Assembly: GCA_032207245.1 (NCBI GenBank)
Contig: CM063510.1
Span: forward strand, 154,025,521 to 154,089,520
Direction of reading: 5' to 3'
Origin: Pardosa pseudoannulata
Taxonomy: Eukaryota; Arthropoda; Arachnida; Araneae; Lycosidae
Length of the DNA: 64,000 nucleotides
Positions 1 to 60,462 of the stretch are shown one piece after another. Each line of letters starts with the position of its first letter. Positions within the stretch are counted from its first letter, which is position 1. The position numbers and the translations under genes are program-made. The notes under the pieces were generated by a model that was not told where the DNA came from, searched no databases, and saw only the letters and a program-made list of their open reading frames with translations.

Positions 1-136
1 AGTTAGACTTTATTTTTTAAGTATGTTCTTCATTAAAAATTTAAGATATAACATTCTTGTGCAAAATATTTCTTTTAAACATGCGTGCAAATGGAAAAAG
101 TTTTAACGAACAAAAAAATCAAGTCATAAATATGTA
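1..136. other. Intron sequence (unc-89), left edge
   Basis: AT-rich and presumed intronic, because the first visible exon begins in mid-codon at 1423. Confidence 0.5.
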
Positions 137-1110
137 CTGTAGAACCTCGTTATAACGACCCCTGTGGGACTAACATCATATAGTCGTTGTAACAAATTGA
201 AAAAAATAATAAAAAAATTGAGCAAAGAAATGATGCAACAGTACATACCTAGAGAACACTTCTATTTATTTGTATTTCCATTACTGAATTTTCGAAAAAA
301 AGTCTTTGATTGACGCCTGTTTCAAGTTCACTTGGGGAGCCGAACGATGGCCGAATGGTAGAGCGCTGCTCTTCGGAACCGGAGTTCGCGGGTTCGAATC
401 CCGCTACTGGCATGGATGTTTGTAGCCGTTCGGAATCGGCTTTAAACTGTAGGTCCCGGTCTCATTAGCCCTCGTGTGCAAAACAGTAGACCGTAGCGCT
501 CCAAACCAAACCAAACCAAACCAATCAAGTTCACTTGGGAATTTTTCATTATCACTGATTCCATATCCGTTAGACTTTAAAAGATATCTTCAGAATTAAA
601 TTGTCTTTCAAAATATTGACACAAGGCATTGATTGCATGGAAGGCTTCTTTTTCATTCACTTTTTCAAAAGGTTGGACGATTTCTTCTCCGTCGTCAGAA
701 TCGCAGATGTTTTCATATCCGGTAATACGGGCAATAAAATTGTCCTCGTTCAAATTTTCTCCGCAGCACTGTAAAGTTTCGTCTACCGCAACAAACTCAT
801 CAAAAGATGATAATTGAAGATTTAGTTCTCCCCTTTATGTCCCGCCCCCCTCCTTTAAGCAAACACAAAGGGAGGAGTACAGGTTTCTTGAAGTTGCACC
901 GTAGTACAATAATTTCGAAATAGCCCACTTACTCATGAGTTGTGCGGACTACAATTGGCGGTCGTTCTATCGAAAAATAATACTCTTGGGATCGTTGTAA
1001 TGATTCAAAATTAACATTATTTCTATGGTAAAATAATTGAGACTTTTTAAGATGGTCGTTATAACGAAGGGGTCGTTGTATGACGGGGTCGTTAAAAAGA
1101 GGTTCTACTG
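137..1110 (-). mobile_element. Tigger/pogo-like DNA transposon remnant
   Basis: Inverted ends match: AGAACCTCGTTATAACGACC near 142 and the complement of GGTCGTTAAAAAGAGGTTCT near 1087-1106, with TA on both sides (135-136, 1111-1112). The minus strand at about 585-830 reads an acidic C-terminal-type stretch (NEDNFIARITGYENI) followed by KEAFHAINALCQYFERQ, typical of the end of Tigger/jerky transposases. The body is internally deleted and carries a SINE at 339-525. Confidence 0.7.
339..525 (+). mobile_element. tRNA-derived SINE (family A), copy 1
   Basis: The tRNA-like head has A-box-like TGGCCGAATGG and B-box GGTTCGAATCC. The body carries GTAGCCGTTCGGAATCGG and CTCATTAGCCCTCGTG, and the tail is an (AACC)n run. 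A 13-14 bp target duplication, CAAGTTCACTTGGG, flanks it (from 323 and from 526). It sits inside the pogo-like element. Confidence 0.9.
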
Positions 1111-1422
1111 TATTTAAAAAAATATTTTTTATTATCTGATAAATATTTAAGGTTAGTTTATTAAACAAATATATAAAAAAATTTCTACAAAAAAATTTCC
1201 AACATTTTAGTATGAAATAAAAAAAAATATGAAAAGTCGAAAATTAGTAACACATCTATGAATTCTTATGCTTGACAGTTCTTGTCATAACAGCTACTTG
1301 TGGCACTCAAAATTAATGAACCAGTTAGCCGATATTGTGAGAAAAGTTTCACTGATGCCCTTGTATAAAAGATGACAGGTATAGTTTTATATTTATCCTT
1401 AACATATGTCTTTGATTTGTAG

Positions 1423-50805
<49,383 letters not shown>

Positions 50806-50809
<4 letters not shown>

Positions 50810-50985
50810 TGAAGACGAAGAAGCTATTTCTCTTTTTTATTGAAGCAAGTGTGCTCAGACATTTATGAAATATTTTAAAATTCGGCTTTCTTTCCCCTTA
50901 CTGAAGTTTCATCATTCGCGTTATAAATACACAAAGGCTGTGTGTTGCAAGATATTCAAGTGATTTCAACGAAAATAAAAAAAAG
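50806..50985 (+). CDS. unc-89: unc-89 terminal exon: last codon base, stop and 3' UTR
   Basis: Acceptor TTTTTCAG. The first base completes an Arg codon and TAA follows at 50807-50809, so the protein ends GKSESR. The rest is 3' UTR. An AATAAA at 50974-50979 is the likely poly(A) signal, so the exon end shown is approximate. An alternative stop within a longer isoform cannot be excluded. Confidence 0.8.
50974..50979 (+). terminator. Putative poly(A) signal of unc-89
   Basis: AATAAA about 165 bases after the stop codon. Another AATAAA at 51093-51098 is a possible alternative. Confidence 0.55.
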
Positions 50986-51021
50986 GACTATTTTTGCTCT
51001 TCATAAAGAAAACTGCTCATC

Positions 51022-51087
51022 TTACACCCAGATCATTGTTTCGAAGCAAAACAGGACGTTTTGTTTATCATCGCTTTCTTCTGTTAG
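51022..51087 (+). repeat. 66-bp direct repeat E, copy 2
   Basis: Matches 47521-47586. It lies just past the likely poly(A) site and upstream of a family B SINE, as copy 1 does. Confidence 0.9.
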
Positions 51088-51147
51088 ACTATAATAAATT
51101 TTCTTTCAATTACTCGGTTTCTTTGTTGTTGTATTTTATATATGTAG

Positions 51148-51400
51148 CCGCAGTCGCTCAGTACGTAAAGGCATCGATTTCATAATCGTAGGGTAGCGAG
51201 TTCAAGGCTTGAGTTGGCGAAAGGTCAGCCGAGTTCTTAAATGGCGCTTGGGGCATGTAACAAGTTCGCAGTCGAAAATCGTTCAAATTCAAACGATACC
51301 TCTGGAGATGGCAGGACAAGCCAGGGGGGGGGCGTGTCTTCTGCGTCATCCCTGAACGAGGACCTAGCAGTGAAGTTTCATCCCCATCTGTAGCATTTCT
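51148..51400 (+). mobile_element. SINE family B, copy with tRNA-like head
   Basis: GCCGCAGTCGCTCAGTACG, AAGGCATCGATTTCATAATC, AGCGAGTTCAAGGCTTGAG, then ACGATACCTCTGGAGATGGC of the body. Confidence 0.75.
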
Positions 51401-51453
51401 TACACTTGTCTGTTTACCTGCGCAGTTTCTCAAGTCAGTAGCATTTCTTATGG

Positions 51454-51637
51454 AGGCTGAACAATGGATGAGTGGTAAGGGGGGGCTGATCTTCGGTACC
51501 GGAGTTCGTGGATTCGTATCACACTGTGGCATGGATGTTCGTAGCCGTTCGGAATCGGCTTTAAGCAGTAGGTCCCTGTCTCATTAGCCCTCGTGTTGCA
51601 AAAAGTAGACCGTAGCACTCCAAAACCAAACCAAACC
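51454..51637 (+). mobile_element. SINE family A, copy 6
   Basis: Full-length head and body with an AACC tail. The target duplication is unclear (AGTCAG on both sides). Confidence 0.88.
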
Positions 51638-51805
51638 AGTCAGCACTTCCGATGATGATTAAACAGCTGTATCATGACTTCTAATGACTCTAGAAACAAG
51701 ATTAAAACTGTATTATAAAGCTACACGACTGATTTTTAAAATAAACGAATAAAATTTTTTTCGATATATTTCACGAAAATCGCTATTTGAACGTGGTCGG
51801 TTACC

Positions 51806-52317
51806 TTAACCCATTAATGCCCGGATATTTCTGATGGCTATATATTAGTAAATACCTAACATAGAAGCTATTATAGACACCTGGAAGTAATACAAAATAT
51901 GATATTTAAACACCTTTAAATGTGACTAAGTCATCATTAGTGAGAAGTTGTCATTTTAAAACATAATGTCTTAAAAAAAAGGGGAAAACTTCGTGATAAG
52001 AGATTTATTTGCTATCATATATGAGAAAAGTACTGAAAAGAGATGACTTGTTACAGATACGGTTATTTGCCATGATTTTGACAGGTATAAGTTCAGAATA
52101 CCGGTCATAATACGTTCCTATTCTAACCTTGAAAACCATAAAATGCCGATCTAAATGACAAAATTATAGATAAGATCATATTTGAAAACTTGGGAGATTA
52201 TTCATAAGATTAATATCTACTTCCATTAAAAAGGAAGAATATTTTCAAGAAAACAAAAACTCTACAAAACATTTTTTGACTGTCCTCAAATGAGGACGCT
52301 GGGCGTTAATGGGTTAA
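51806..52317. mobile_element. TTAA-flanked MITE
   Basis: The left end TTAACCCATTAATGCCCGG faces the complement of CTGGGCGTTAATGGGTTAA. A GTCCTCA..TGAGGAC palindrome sits next to the right end. 512 bp. Confidence 0.8.
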
Positions 52318-53480
52318 GTAATATTTATTCAGGGCTTCCGTTGCGATATACGAGTATGAGGCAAAAAAAAAAGGTTACGAAGGGAAGTTTGAGAACCACT
52401 GGCCTACAGTTTAACAGAGATAGCTGTGAAACGAAACGCGTGATTTGACTATCGGTCGATCTTGTCCTGAATATAAAGAGCGAACTCGTGGAGAAGCGAC
52501 CCTTGTAATTCATCTGTCCGCAGGTATCAAGCGACGGACGCGAATTTCCTTCCTCCATTTGCCTCCTGAAAAGGGAGGGGGGGATGTCTCATGATGGAGT
52601 CATCACGACCCACCGTGAATGAAGTCATAAGCGACTCCCGCCCCAATCTCAATTTGCAGGGAAATGAAGCGGTAATTGAAATAACGTGCCGGCTCCCAAT
52701 TGTGCCTCGCACCTCATCTTCTATCTCATTTAACGCCGCCTCTGGGGAGAGAGACAGAGAGAGACGTAGACGAAAATCGCCTTCTTTCGATGTCGAAAAA
52801 CTTCTCTCTCTGTAGGAATTTGTGTTTTCTTGTTTCGGAGGGATTTTTAGCTAAGAAAAACAATTTGTTCAGGGAGATTTAATGAGAAAAATGGAGGTCC
52901 CGAGCCTGGTTAAACAGAGACATGAGACGGTGAAAGCCGACGGATTGCTTCTTAACGCGATGATTGACCGAAATTGCATTTTTGCGTAATCACTCATTAC
53001 GCTGCGTCTGGAAGCGTTGCTATTACTCCATTTCTTTTTTCTTTATTCTCCCGAATACGAAGAATACGCAGAAAAAGAATTGTAAACTTCCGAAAATTCG
53101 ACTAAGGGCATATGACGAGTATTGAAATTTTACAGCTGCATTAATGGATAAGTATGGGTGTAAATAATGGAAACATAGCTTACGGTTAGCAGATATATAA
53201 ACAAAACTTAAAGCTGGATGGACAACAGAAGAGGCTTAGATCGAATTTAACTAAAATATTTATTTCTTGCTTTCGATACATTAGAAAATATAAGTAATAC
53301 CAGTGATATTCTGGGAGACTGAATGGAAACTAAAAAAGGACATTAGAACCTCGGTTATCCGAGCTTTGATTAACCGAGGTTTTTGCTAACCGAACCGATT
53401 TTTTCTAAATATCTGATTATATAATGTACATAATGTTATTAAATCTATAGATCCATAGTTTCATAATATTTTAATATCTA
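52318..53480. other. Intergenic stretch with a less AT-rich patch
   Basis: 52500-52800 is comparatively GC-rich and not obviously repetitive; it may be conserved non-coding DNA. 53345-53400 carries CCTCGGTTATCCGAG and TTAACCGAGG, a pogo/Tigger-type end fragment. Confidence 0.4.
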
Positions 53481-53612
53481 TTAACACATTGTGTGCGGGT
53501 ATATTTTGCAACGGAAGTGTATCGGGAGCGGGCGTTTGCACGTTAATTTATTTATTCAGGTACATTTCAATAGATTAAAAATTATTCACACACACACACA
53601 CACACTTTATCT
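53481..53612 (+). mobile_element. TTAA MITE family 'GTACTAGTAC', truncated copy plus (CA)n
   Basis: The first ~110 bases of the family (TTAACACATTGTGTGCGGGT) end in a (CA)n run at about 53590-53610, just before a complete copy. Confidence 0.75.
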
Positions 53613-53645
53613 TTTACTATCATACTATCTTTTACTACGTCTCTC

Positions 53646-54417
53646 TTAACACATTGTATGCGGGTACACTTCGCAGCTTAATTGTACAGTGAGCTGGCGT
53701 TTTGAGCGTCAATTTAGTTATTCGGTTAAATCTCAATAGATCGAAAATTATTTCATTTTTTAACCAACTTTTCGTATTTATATTGAAATATATAAACCAA
53801 ATATTTAAATAGAAATATATAAATAACAATCATAACATTTTTGTAAACAAAATATATATTTTTTTAGTGGATAAATTTCTAATAGTATCGTAAATATGAA
53901 AAATCAAATAGAAATAGTAGTATATAGTTTTAATTTTTTCGAATTATGTTATATATAAATATTTTCACATTATAAAAAAATGAAAAGAGTAATCATAAAA
54001 CTAATAATGTAAAAACTAGTTTTTATTTGTCTAAATTTTTTTTCAGATTTGGTTTTGGTTTCGTTTGGAGCGCTACGGTCTACTGTTTTGCACACGAGGG
54101 CTAATGAGACCGGGACCTACTGCTTAAAGACGATTCCGAACGGCTACGAACATCCATGCCATAGTGGGATTCGAACCCACAAACTCCGGTACCGACGATC
54201 AGAGCCCTAACCAATCGGCCAGCGTTCGGCTAAATTTTTATTTAGAATCTATGTAGAGTAGACAAGAACATTCGACTTCGTTTTATTGCATATACCGTTA
54301 TTTTTGTGTCCACAAACAAACCATGTTGTTACACTAACCCGTACTAGTACATGACCCGCGCTCAAATATCAATCGTCAGAAAACGTACTAGTACGTGTAT
54401 CGCATGCAATGTGTTAA
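53646..54417 (+). mobile_element. TTAA MITE family 'GTACTAGTAC', copy with nested SINE
   Basis: TTAA borders and both terminal palindromes are present. It is interrupted by a minus-strand SINE at 54051-54230. Confidence 0.88.
54051..54230 (-). mobile_element. SINE family A, copy 7, inverted
   Basis: Inverted body and head (GTGGGATTCGAACCCAC is the B box complement). Target duplication CTAAATTTTT on both sides. It interrupts a TTAA MITE. Confidence 0.93.
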
Positions 54418-54445
54418 AGTAAAGTTCTGAAGGAAAAAAAGTTTC

Positions 54446-55211
54446 TTAACTCTTAAGTGGCAACATGATTTTTAGAGGATTAGCGAAAAGTACCACGCTG
54501 CATAAAGTGAAATATTCAATTGGTTAGGAGTCTAAGGTGGTGCACGTTTTGGTCCAGACTTTTCATGAAAAACGAGAGAAGGCTGAATTGCAGTGTCTTT
54601 ATTTACTTCTATTTCAGAATAACTAGAAAAGTAGGCGTCGCCAAATTCATTGATCCGTTATTTTCCGAACTGTCACTAATTAATACGCGGTCTTTTCCAA
54701 TCTTGATTTATGACGGCTCTATAGTCGCTTCAGCCTCTGAAACTTCCACATTTTATTTTTCATGTACCGACTTTATGTCATCGTCATCCACAATATATAG
54801 TACATATTTAAGTAATTCGTCATCATTGTCAAATTCTCTGCTTGTCGAAGCCCTAACGATATTTTTATAATGCCTAGACAGTTTTTTTATACAAGAATGA
54901 AACTATAAATAAAAATAACTTACAATATTTCCGCATATAAACAAATTACACAATTTGCAAGAATCACCTAGAAATATTGTGCTCTTATTCCAATTCGGAA
55001 ACTGGATTATTCTCAACATAAAGATGTAATGTATATCATACTATTTCTCATAAATACACATGGGGAATAAAAAAAAACAATAAACAAGAATCGACAAGTA
55101 TGAAATAGAGATCTTAGTTTATGCGTGATCCAGAAGCGCGATCGCGTTCCTGTCATTTTCGGCCAGTGTATTGAGGAACGCTATCGCGCTTTTAAGCTCT
55201 CAAAGGGTTAA
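54446..55211 (-). mobile_element. TTAA element with piggyBac-like N-terminal coding relic
   Basis: TTAACTC at the left and GGGTTAA at the right. The minus strand reads SRHYKNIVRASTSREFDND and then IVDDDDIKSVHEK, an acidic N-terminus of piggyBac transposase style, with stops. Near the right end GCGCGATCGCGTTCCT and AGGAACGCTATCGCGC form an inverted pair. Confidence 0.5.
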
Positions 55212-56850
55212 TATAGAGGTATTAAAATGATTAAAAAAAGAATAAATGTTACAAACTAATTTAAGCTAATATGTAAGATACGAGTCCATTTTAACTAAAA
55301 TCGTGTATATTATAGCGTTAAAAATTGCCCAAAAATATTTGAAGCAAAGAAACGATGTTACGCCAATAGATATTCTGTTATTGAAAAATTACGTACTTTT
55401 ACAACGAAAGGTCTTTTTTAAATAATAACGTACATTTAACAAATTAATGTAAATTAAATAATTAAATACCCTAGGGAATTTTTGTTATTTTTGAAAAAGC
55501 AACTGTTATTATTTAACTTAATACATACAATTAAAAAAAATTATAAAACTACTCAGTTTCTATTCATAGGACATATCACATTCAAGTAGTTTAGATTGAA
55601 GATTTTTTTCATAATTTTCTTACATCTTTTTTGATTATTATCAAACATACATGGGGTATTCAGCATTTATTTTCTATTTTTATTTAATTAGTTTTGCTGA
55701 TTTTACTTTATATAGGACATAATAAAAAGATAGGAATTTGATCGAATAATAAAAAAATTAGTTCAAAATTTCACCAACAGAGGGCTTTTTGATTGATGAG
55801 TTACACGTTTAGCCAACATTTACTTTTCTAAAAAAATAAATAAAAAGTTATTACAAGAAGACATATTCAACATGACGGCCCCCATTTTCAGCTGCCATTT
55901 GAAATTTTATATAGAATGTTCTAACTTTAACAGCTTTTAACCATAGGGGGGGGGCACCGCTTGGTTAAACATTCACGTGAGACGGAGCAGTTAAAAAATG
56001 TGCCGATTCCGAAGTATCGCGTCACTGAAGCAAGCGTTCGAGGACGCTGTCGCATGAAAATGTTTATTTGGACAGCAATGGGATATTTCAATGAAGGTGA
56101 TTAATTCTACTGTTGGACACCACACTCGCCGCGGGGGTAAAGGAGATAGAGCTGGCCAATTCCCCGCAATGTGCATAGAAATGAGAGACGGGCCCGTAGC
56201 TCCACCCTCCCGTGCTTAGTATTCCGTAATCCTTGGCAAGGGCCGCGCCTCGAGCGCCGATTATTCAAAATGAGGGGATCACACTGGGGGAAGGGGGTGC
56301 AAATGCCACGGGAGCGTTTCGGATATGACGTCTCGATATAGAACTCCTGGCACTTTAAATGTATATATTATACGAATTTTATTAATATAGTGTACGAAAT
56401 CAGAAAATAATTGTATATGTATAGAGTTCCGAGTACAATTATGCCTTGAAAGGAAAATTCGGAGAATCCCTCCTTACTTATCCGTTATCAGATAACAAAA
56501 ATAGCTTCATTTTCTGTTTAGCACAGTGTTTAAAACAATGCTTCTCACCGGTGGAGCTAGGGATTTTATGTGGTCATTTGGTTTTTCAAAACGCAGTTTT
56601 TTTAACCCTTAAAAGGGTTAAAAATATGTCATGTAACGTACTGCAGATATGGTAGGCGAAGCCGTCAATGAAACAGGCTAGAAAACTGTTTAATCTAGAC
56701 TAAATATGTTATTCATCTGAATAAATTATGTACAGCTATGTACAGATTCAGTAGATTTCTAAATATTCTGGGATCTCTTACTGAGATGACATTCGCACAA
56801 TAAGGATGCATGGGTACTGGGTACAGTGTGGCTAGGGCTTCTGAATCACT
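55212..56850. other. Intergenic stretch
   Basis: 55.99-56.34 kb is less AT-rich than its surroundings and has no frame. At 56586-56606 the palindrome TTAACCCTT-AA-AAGGGTTAA looks like two TTAA element ends joined. Confidence 0.4.
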
Positions 56851-57670
56851 GGAATTGTCTGCTAATTAGTGCCGGTAATAAACGCTGACACTATCACCTC
56901 CGAGCTGACGATTAGTACGGTCGGCTTTCACACCAAGGTTCGAAAGTTCAGAGTGCGTATCACGCTGGGGTTCGTGAAGGAAAACTCGGGATGCAAGACG
57001 ATCCAAATTGATAGCAAGGGTTACTCTAGGCTACCTGCTTCTATACACGAAGTAAAAAAAATTTAGCAAAATAACGGGAATGGGATTCCCAAGTCGAAGG
57101 TCGACTTCTTAGCAAACAGAGACGCTGGCGGTCTCTAATCAAGCAAACTCCGGAAACCGGAGATACGAGCGGTTCCTCTCGAGCTACAAAGCAACTCCAA
57201 GGAAGAAGCCTCAAGAAGAAAAAGTCCCTGCCTCCGAAAAAGCCACTCTTCTTTTATAGCGTTCCCGGTTCCCCTTATGCGATTCTTCGGGAAACTTCCA
57301 GAAGCACGATGATGCAATCTTGTGGTCATTTCCCGCCTGAATTAGCTGTTTCGTTTCCATAAGTGTCCGAAAAGCCGTCTTTAAATCAGCCGACCCAAAC
57401 AACTTAATTGCCTTTTTCGCTACCACTAATGGGCGCATATGTGCACCGTAATTATTGTCAATCATTTCGCAGAGTCTTACAACACTCAACAGTCTCACAA
57501 AGCCTCAGACGCGCTGGCTCCAGCACACGGACAGTTTTCAATTAAGTATACACGTGTATTGTTAGACAACCCGTTTCTACCTTCCGCTATTCGTAATTGT
57601 CCGCGGCGAAAGGTCACCTTCCGCTCCTCGTTCTTTAGGGTCATGTAACGGATCGTTACAGTCTTCATTA
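56851..57670. other. Balanced-composition block of unknown nature
   Basis: About 45-50% GC in an AT-rich setting. Short frames on both strands show no family I know. It could be conserved regulatory DNA or old mobile DNA. Confidence 0.4.
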
Positions 57671-58374
57671 ATTCTAAGAAGAAATGCAGGACTGCAAATA
57701 GTTTAAATATTTTTATTTATTTATTTTTGCTTAATTAACATTGGCCTCTACAATGCCGCAGATATTGTTGACCCTTTTATTATGGGAGTACCATATAGGT
57801 GGTTTTCATTACTCTCTCTATAAAAGGACACAACAAATACATCTAAGCCTTACTTGGAAACCGAACAGGTGGGAGCACAATACAACCTCTATGCAATGTG
57901 GGCGGCTATCTTCATTGTTGCGCAGCAATTTGAGGATAGTACTAAGACAATGGTGGAAATTTTCCGGGAAATAATGAGTGTACAAGCTCGAATTTTTAAG
58001 TTGAATGAAAATACATTGTTCAGTACATTTACTTGGTGCTAATGCGGTGAATATAATTTTATAAATCCAGACTTTCGTGTAGTGCAGCAAATTATAATTG
58101 TCTTGTTGAATCAGCTCCTTTCTGGAGATTACTTAGGTACAAGTAGAAAACAAGATTAAGAGACAAGTATGACACGCGTGATCTACGAAAGGAAATGCTG
58201 TGCATGCCATGAAATCACAACTATCTACAGTCATAAATACACTAAAAAAAACTCAATCAAAATACAGGAGACATTACTGAATATTCCAAGTCTAGACTCT
58301 ATAAAAACATTTGAATTCATAAATCACTTTAATTTATCTAATTCAATTCTACCTAAAATTAATAGAATAAATAA

Positions 58375-58455
58375 TTGAATTATAGAATAATAGAATATAG
58401 AATATAGAATATAAAATATAGAATATAGAATATAGAATAATAGAATAATAGAATT
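58375..58455. repeat. AATATAG-type tandem repeat
   Basis: Repeated ATAGAATATAGAAT units, about 80 bases. Confidence 0.9.
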
Positions 58456-58505
58456 AATAGATTTGACGTAGTTCCTGAAACTCGTATGACAAGTGAGATG
58501 CTTTG

Positions 58506-59243
58506 TTAACCCTTTGACAGATTCTTTTTTTTTTTTTTTTTCAAGAATTCGGTCAAAAAAATGCCACATTTTTTTATTGCATTTTTTTGTTCATTTTACA
58601 TTTTTAAGTAAAGATATGTTATTAAAATTAACATTTCTAATATTTTTAAGCATTTATTACAACTTTTTTTCTTTCTATGAAACCATCATAGAACTGAAGT
58701 TTACCTTTAGTCTCATCGACATCCAAGTTAATTTTTGGAATTCCAGTGAATGAAAAACTAGGAGGCGGATTCGAAAGGATTATCACACTTAATTTTAAAA
58801 AAAATTGTCTTGCTTGACTGATTCCATCTGTACTACTATCAGAGTCACTACTATCCAGGTCATCCAGTAAACTTTCGCTACTATCATTTACAGATAATTC
58901 AGTTTCTGATTCCGAGTCACAGTTAGAATCACAAGAAATTAGCTCCATACGCTCTGAATTATCCATATTTAAAAGTAAAAATATATTATTCAACTCTTAC
59001 ATCAATAAAGTTATCAGGAGTTAGTAAAATATAACCAGAAAGCTATACACTGAAAATACAATAAACTTCAAACTATCATTTACTGAATCTATACGAATAA
59101 TTTGTTACTAAAATTGGAAAAAATATGGCCGAAACAGTGCAAGCGAAATAGAAATCAGATTGTCCGTACGGCGTACGGGTAAATCAGTAAAGGCCCGAAA
59201 GCTGTGCCCGTACGGCGTACGGACAAAACAGGGAAGGGGTTAA
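58506..59243 (-). mobile_element. TTAA piggyBac-like element with transposase N-terminus
   Basis: The left end TTAACCCTTTGACAG faces the complement of AGGGAAGGGGTTAA. The minus frame 58646-58993 reads an acidic stretch (LLDDLDSSDSDSS) and SFSFTGIPKINLDVD, the N-terminal style of piggyBac transposases. Near the right end two copies of CCGTACGGCGTACGG lie 30 bases apart. Confidence 0.7.
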
Positions 59244-59898
59244 TTACAAGTATACAAGGAGAATTGCTTTCCTTTATTAGCATACTCATCGGAGGTCATA
59301 GTTGGGCAGGGCCGGAACTGGGTTCTTTGCGGAAAACTGACTTGCGCCCCTACTACCAAATAGAATGTTAAAAATATATAAGTTTATATCCGTGTACCTT
59401 ATATTCAGAATTCACTCAACTTACACAATAAAAAATGACCAACTGTATCCCTACGTATTACATAAAGAGCAAAGGTATTTATAACATTATTTTCCTAGTT
59501 TTAGCGTCGATGATTTCTTCCTAGTTCAAGCTGTTGGTGATATCTTTTTCAATACACAGTATGGTTGTACCAACGAGAAGCGTAAGTAGAATTTTATCAG
59601 TTTCAGCGTGCTAGAAGAACGTTCAAATTAAGCTGTCGTTACAAACAGGTATATAAAGTTCCTCAATGCAATTAAGAAATTTGTGCGTGTATGTGTTCTC
59701 TAATTCTTAAATTCTAGATGATGAAATCCTTCTAAAATTTCGAATGAATTTATTTTTTTTTTAAGTCTTCTAGTATTGAAATTTGAAACTTTACGCTTGG
59801 GAAATGTCTATAAATTTACTGGTATTTAAATTAGCAAAATTTGAAATGGAAGGTCCTGTATGATAAGGGAATAGAAAAGTTTTCTTTCACGACTGTTC

Positions 59899-60072
59899 TT
59901 AACACATTGTATGTGGGTACATTTCGCAGCGGAATTGTACCGGGAGCGGGCGTTTTGCGAGTAAATTTAGTTATTCAGTTAAATCTCAATAGATCGAAAA
60001 TTATTTAATTTTTTAACCAACGTTTCGTATTTTATATTTAAATATATAAACAAATATATAAATAGACAAATA

Positions 60073-60114
<42 letters not shown>

Positions 60115-60136
60115 CAAATATACATATAATATATAA

Positions 60137-60174
<38 letters not shown>

Positions 60175-60462
60175 TTTTTGCAAGGATAAATAAAAAGTTA
60201 ATTTTAAACCTAAATAGATTTTTTAATCAACCTTCTCGTTCTGTGGTTCAGCATCGACTGATGTAAAAACTAGTTTTTATTTGTCTAAATTTTTCCAGAA
60301 GCAATGTAGTAGACAAGAACATTCGGCTTCGTTTTCCTGTATATATCGTTATTTTTTTCACAAATAAATGTTGTTACACTAACCCGTACTAGTACGTGTC
60401 CCGCGCTTAAGTATCAATCATCAGAAAACGTACTAGTACGTGTCCCGCATACAATGTGTTAA
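59899..60462 (+). mobile_element. TTAA MITE family 'GTACTAGTAC', copy 5
   Basis: TTAA borders, both terminal palindromes present. The interior holds two (TA)n runs (about 60080-60170). Confidence 0.88.

Noticed and set aside
339..420. A possible functional tRNA gene
   Set aside because: It is the head of a SINE with body, AACC tail and target duplication, and six more copies exist in the window.
57135..57498. Overlapping minus-strand frames as a gene
   Set aside because: No known domain. Several frames are open simultaneously because of composition. Left as an unassigned block.
59290..59340. A hAT-type end (GGGCAGGGCCGGAACTGG)
   Set aside because: Only one short motif. No second end or target duplication could be found.
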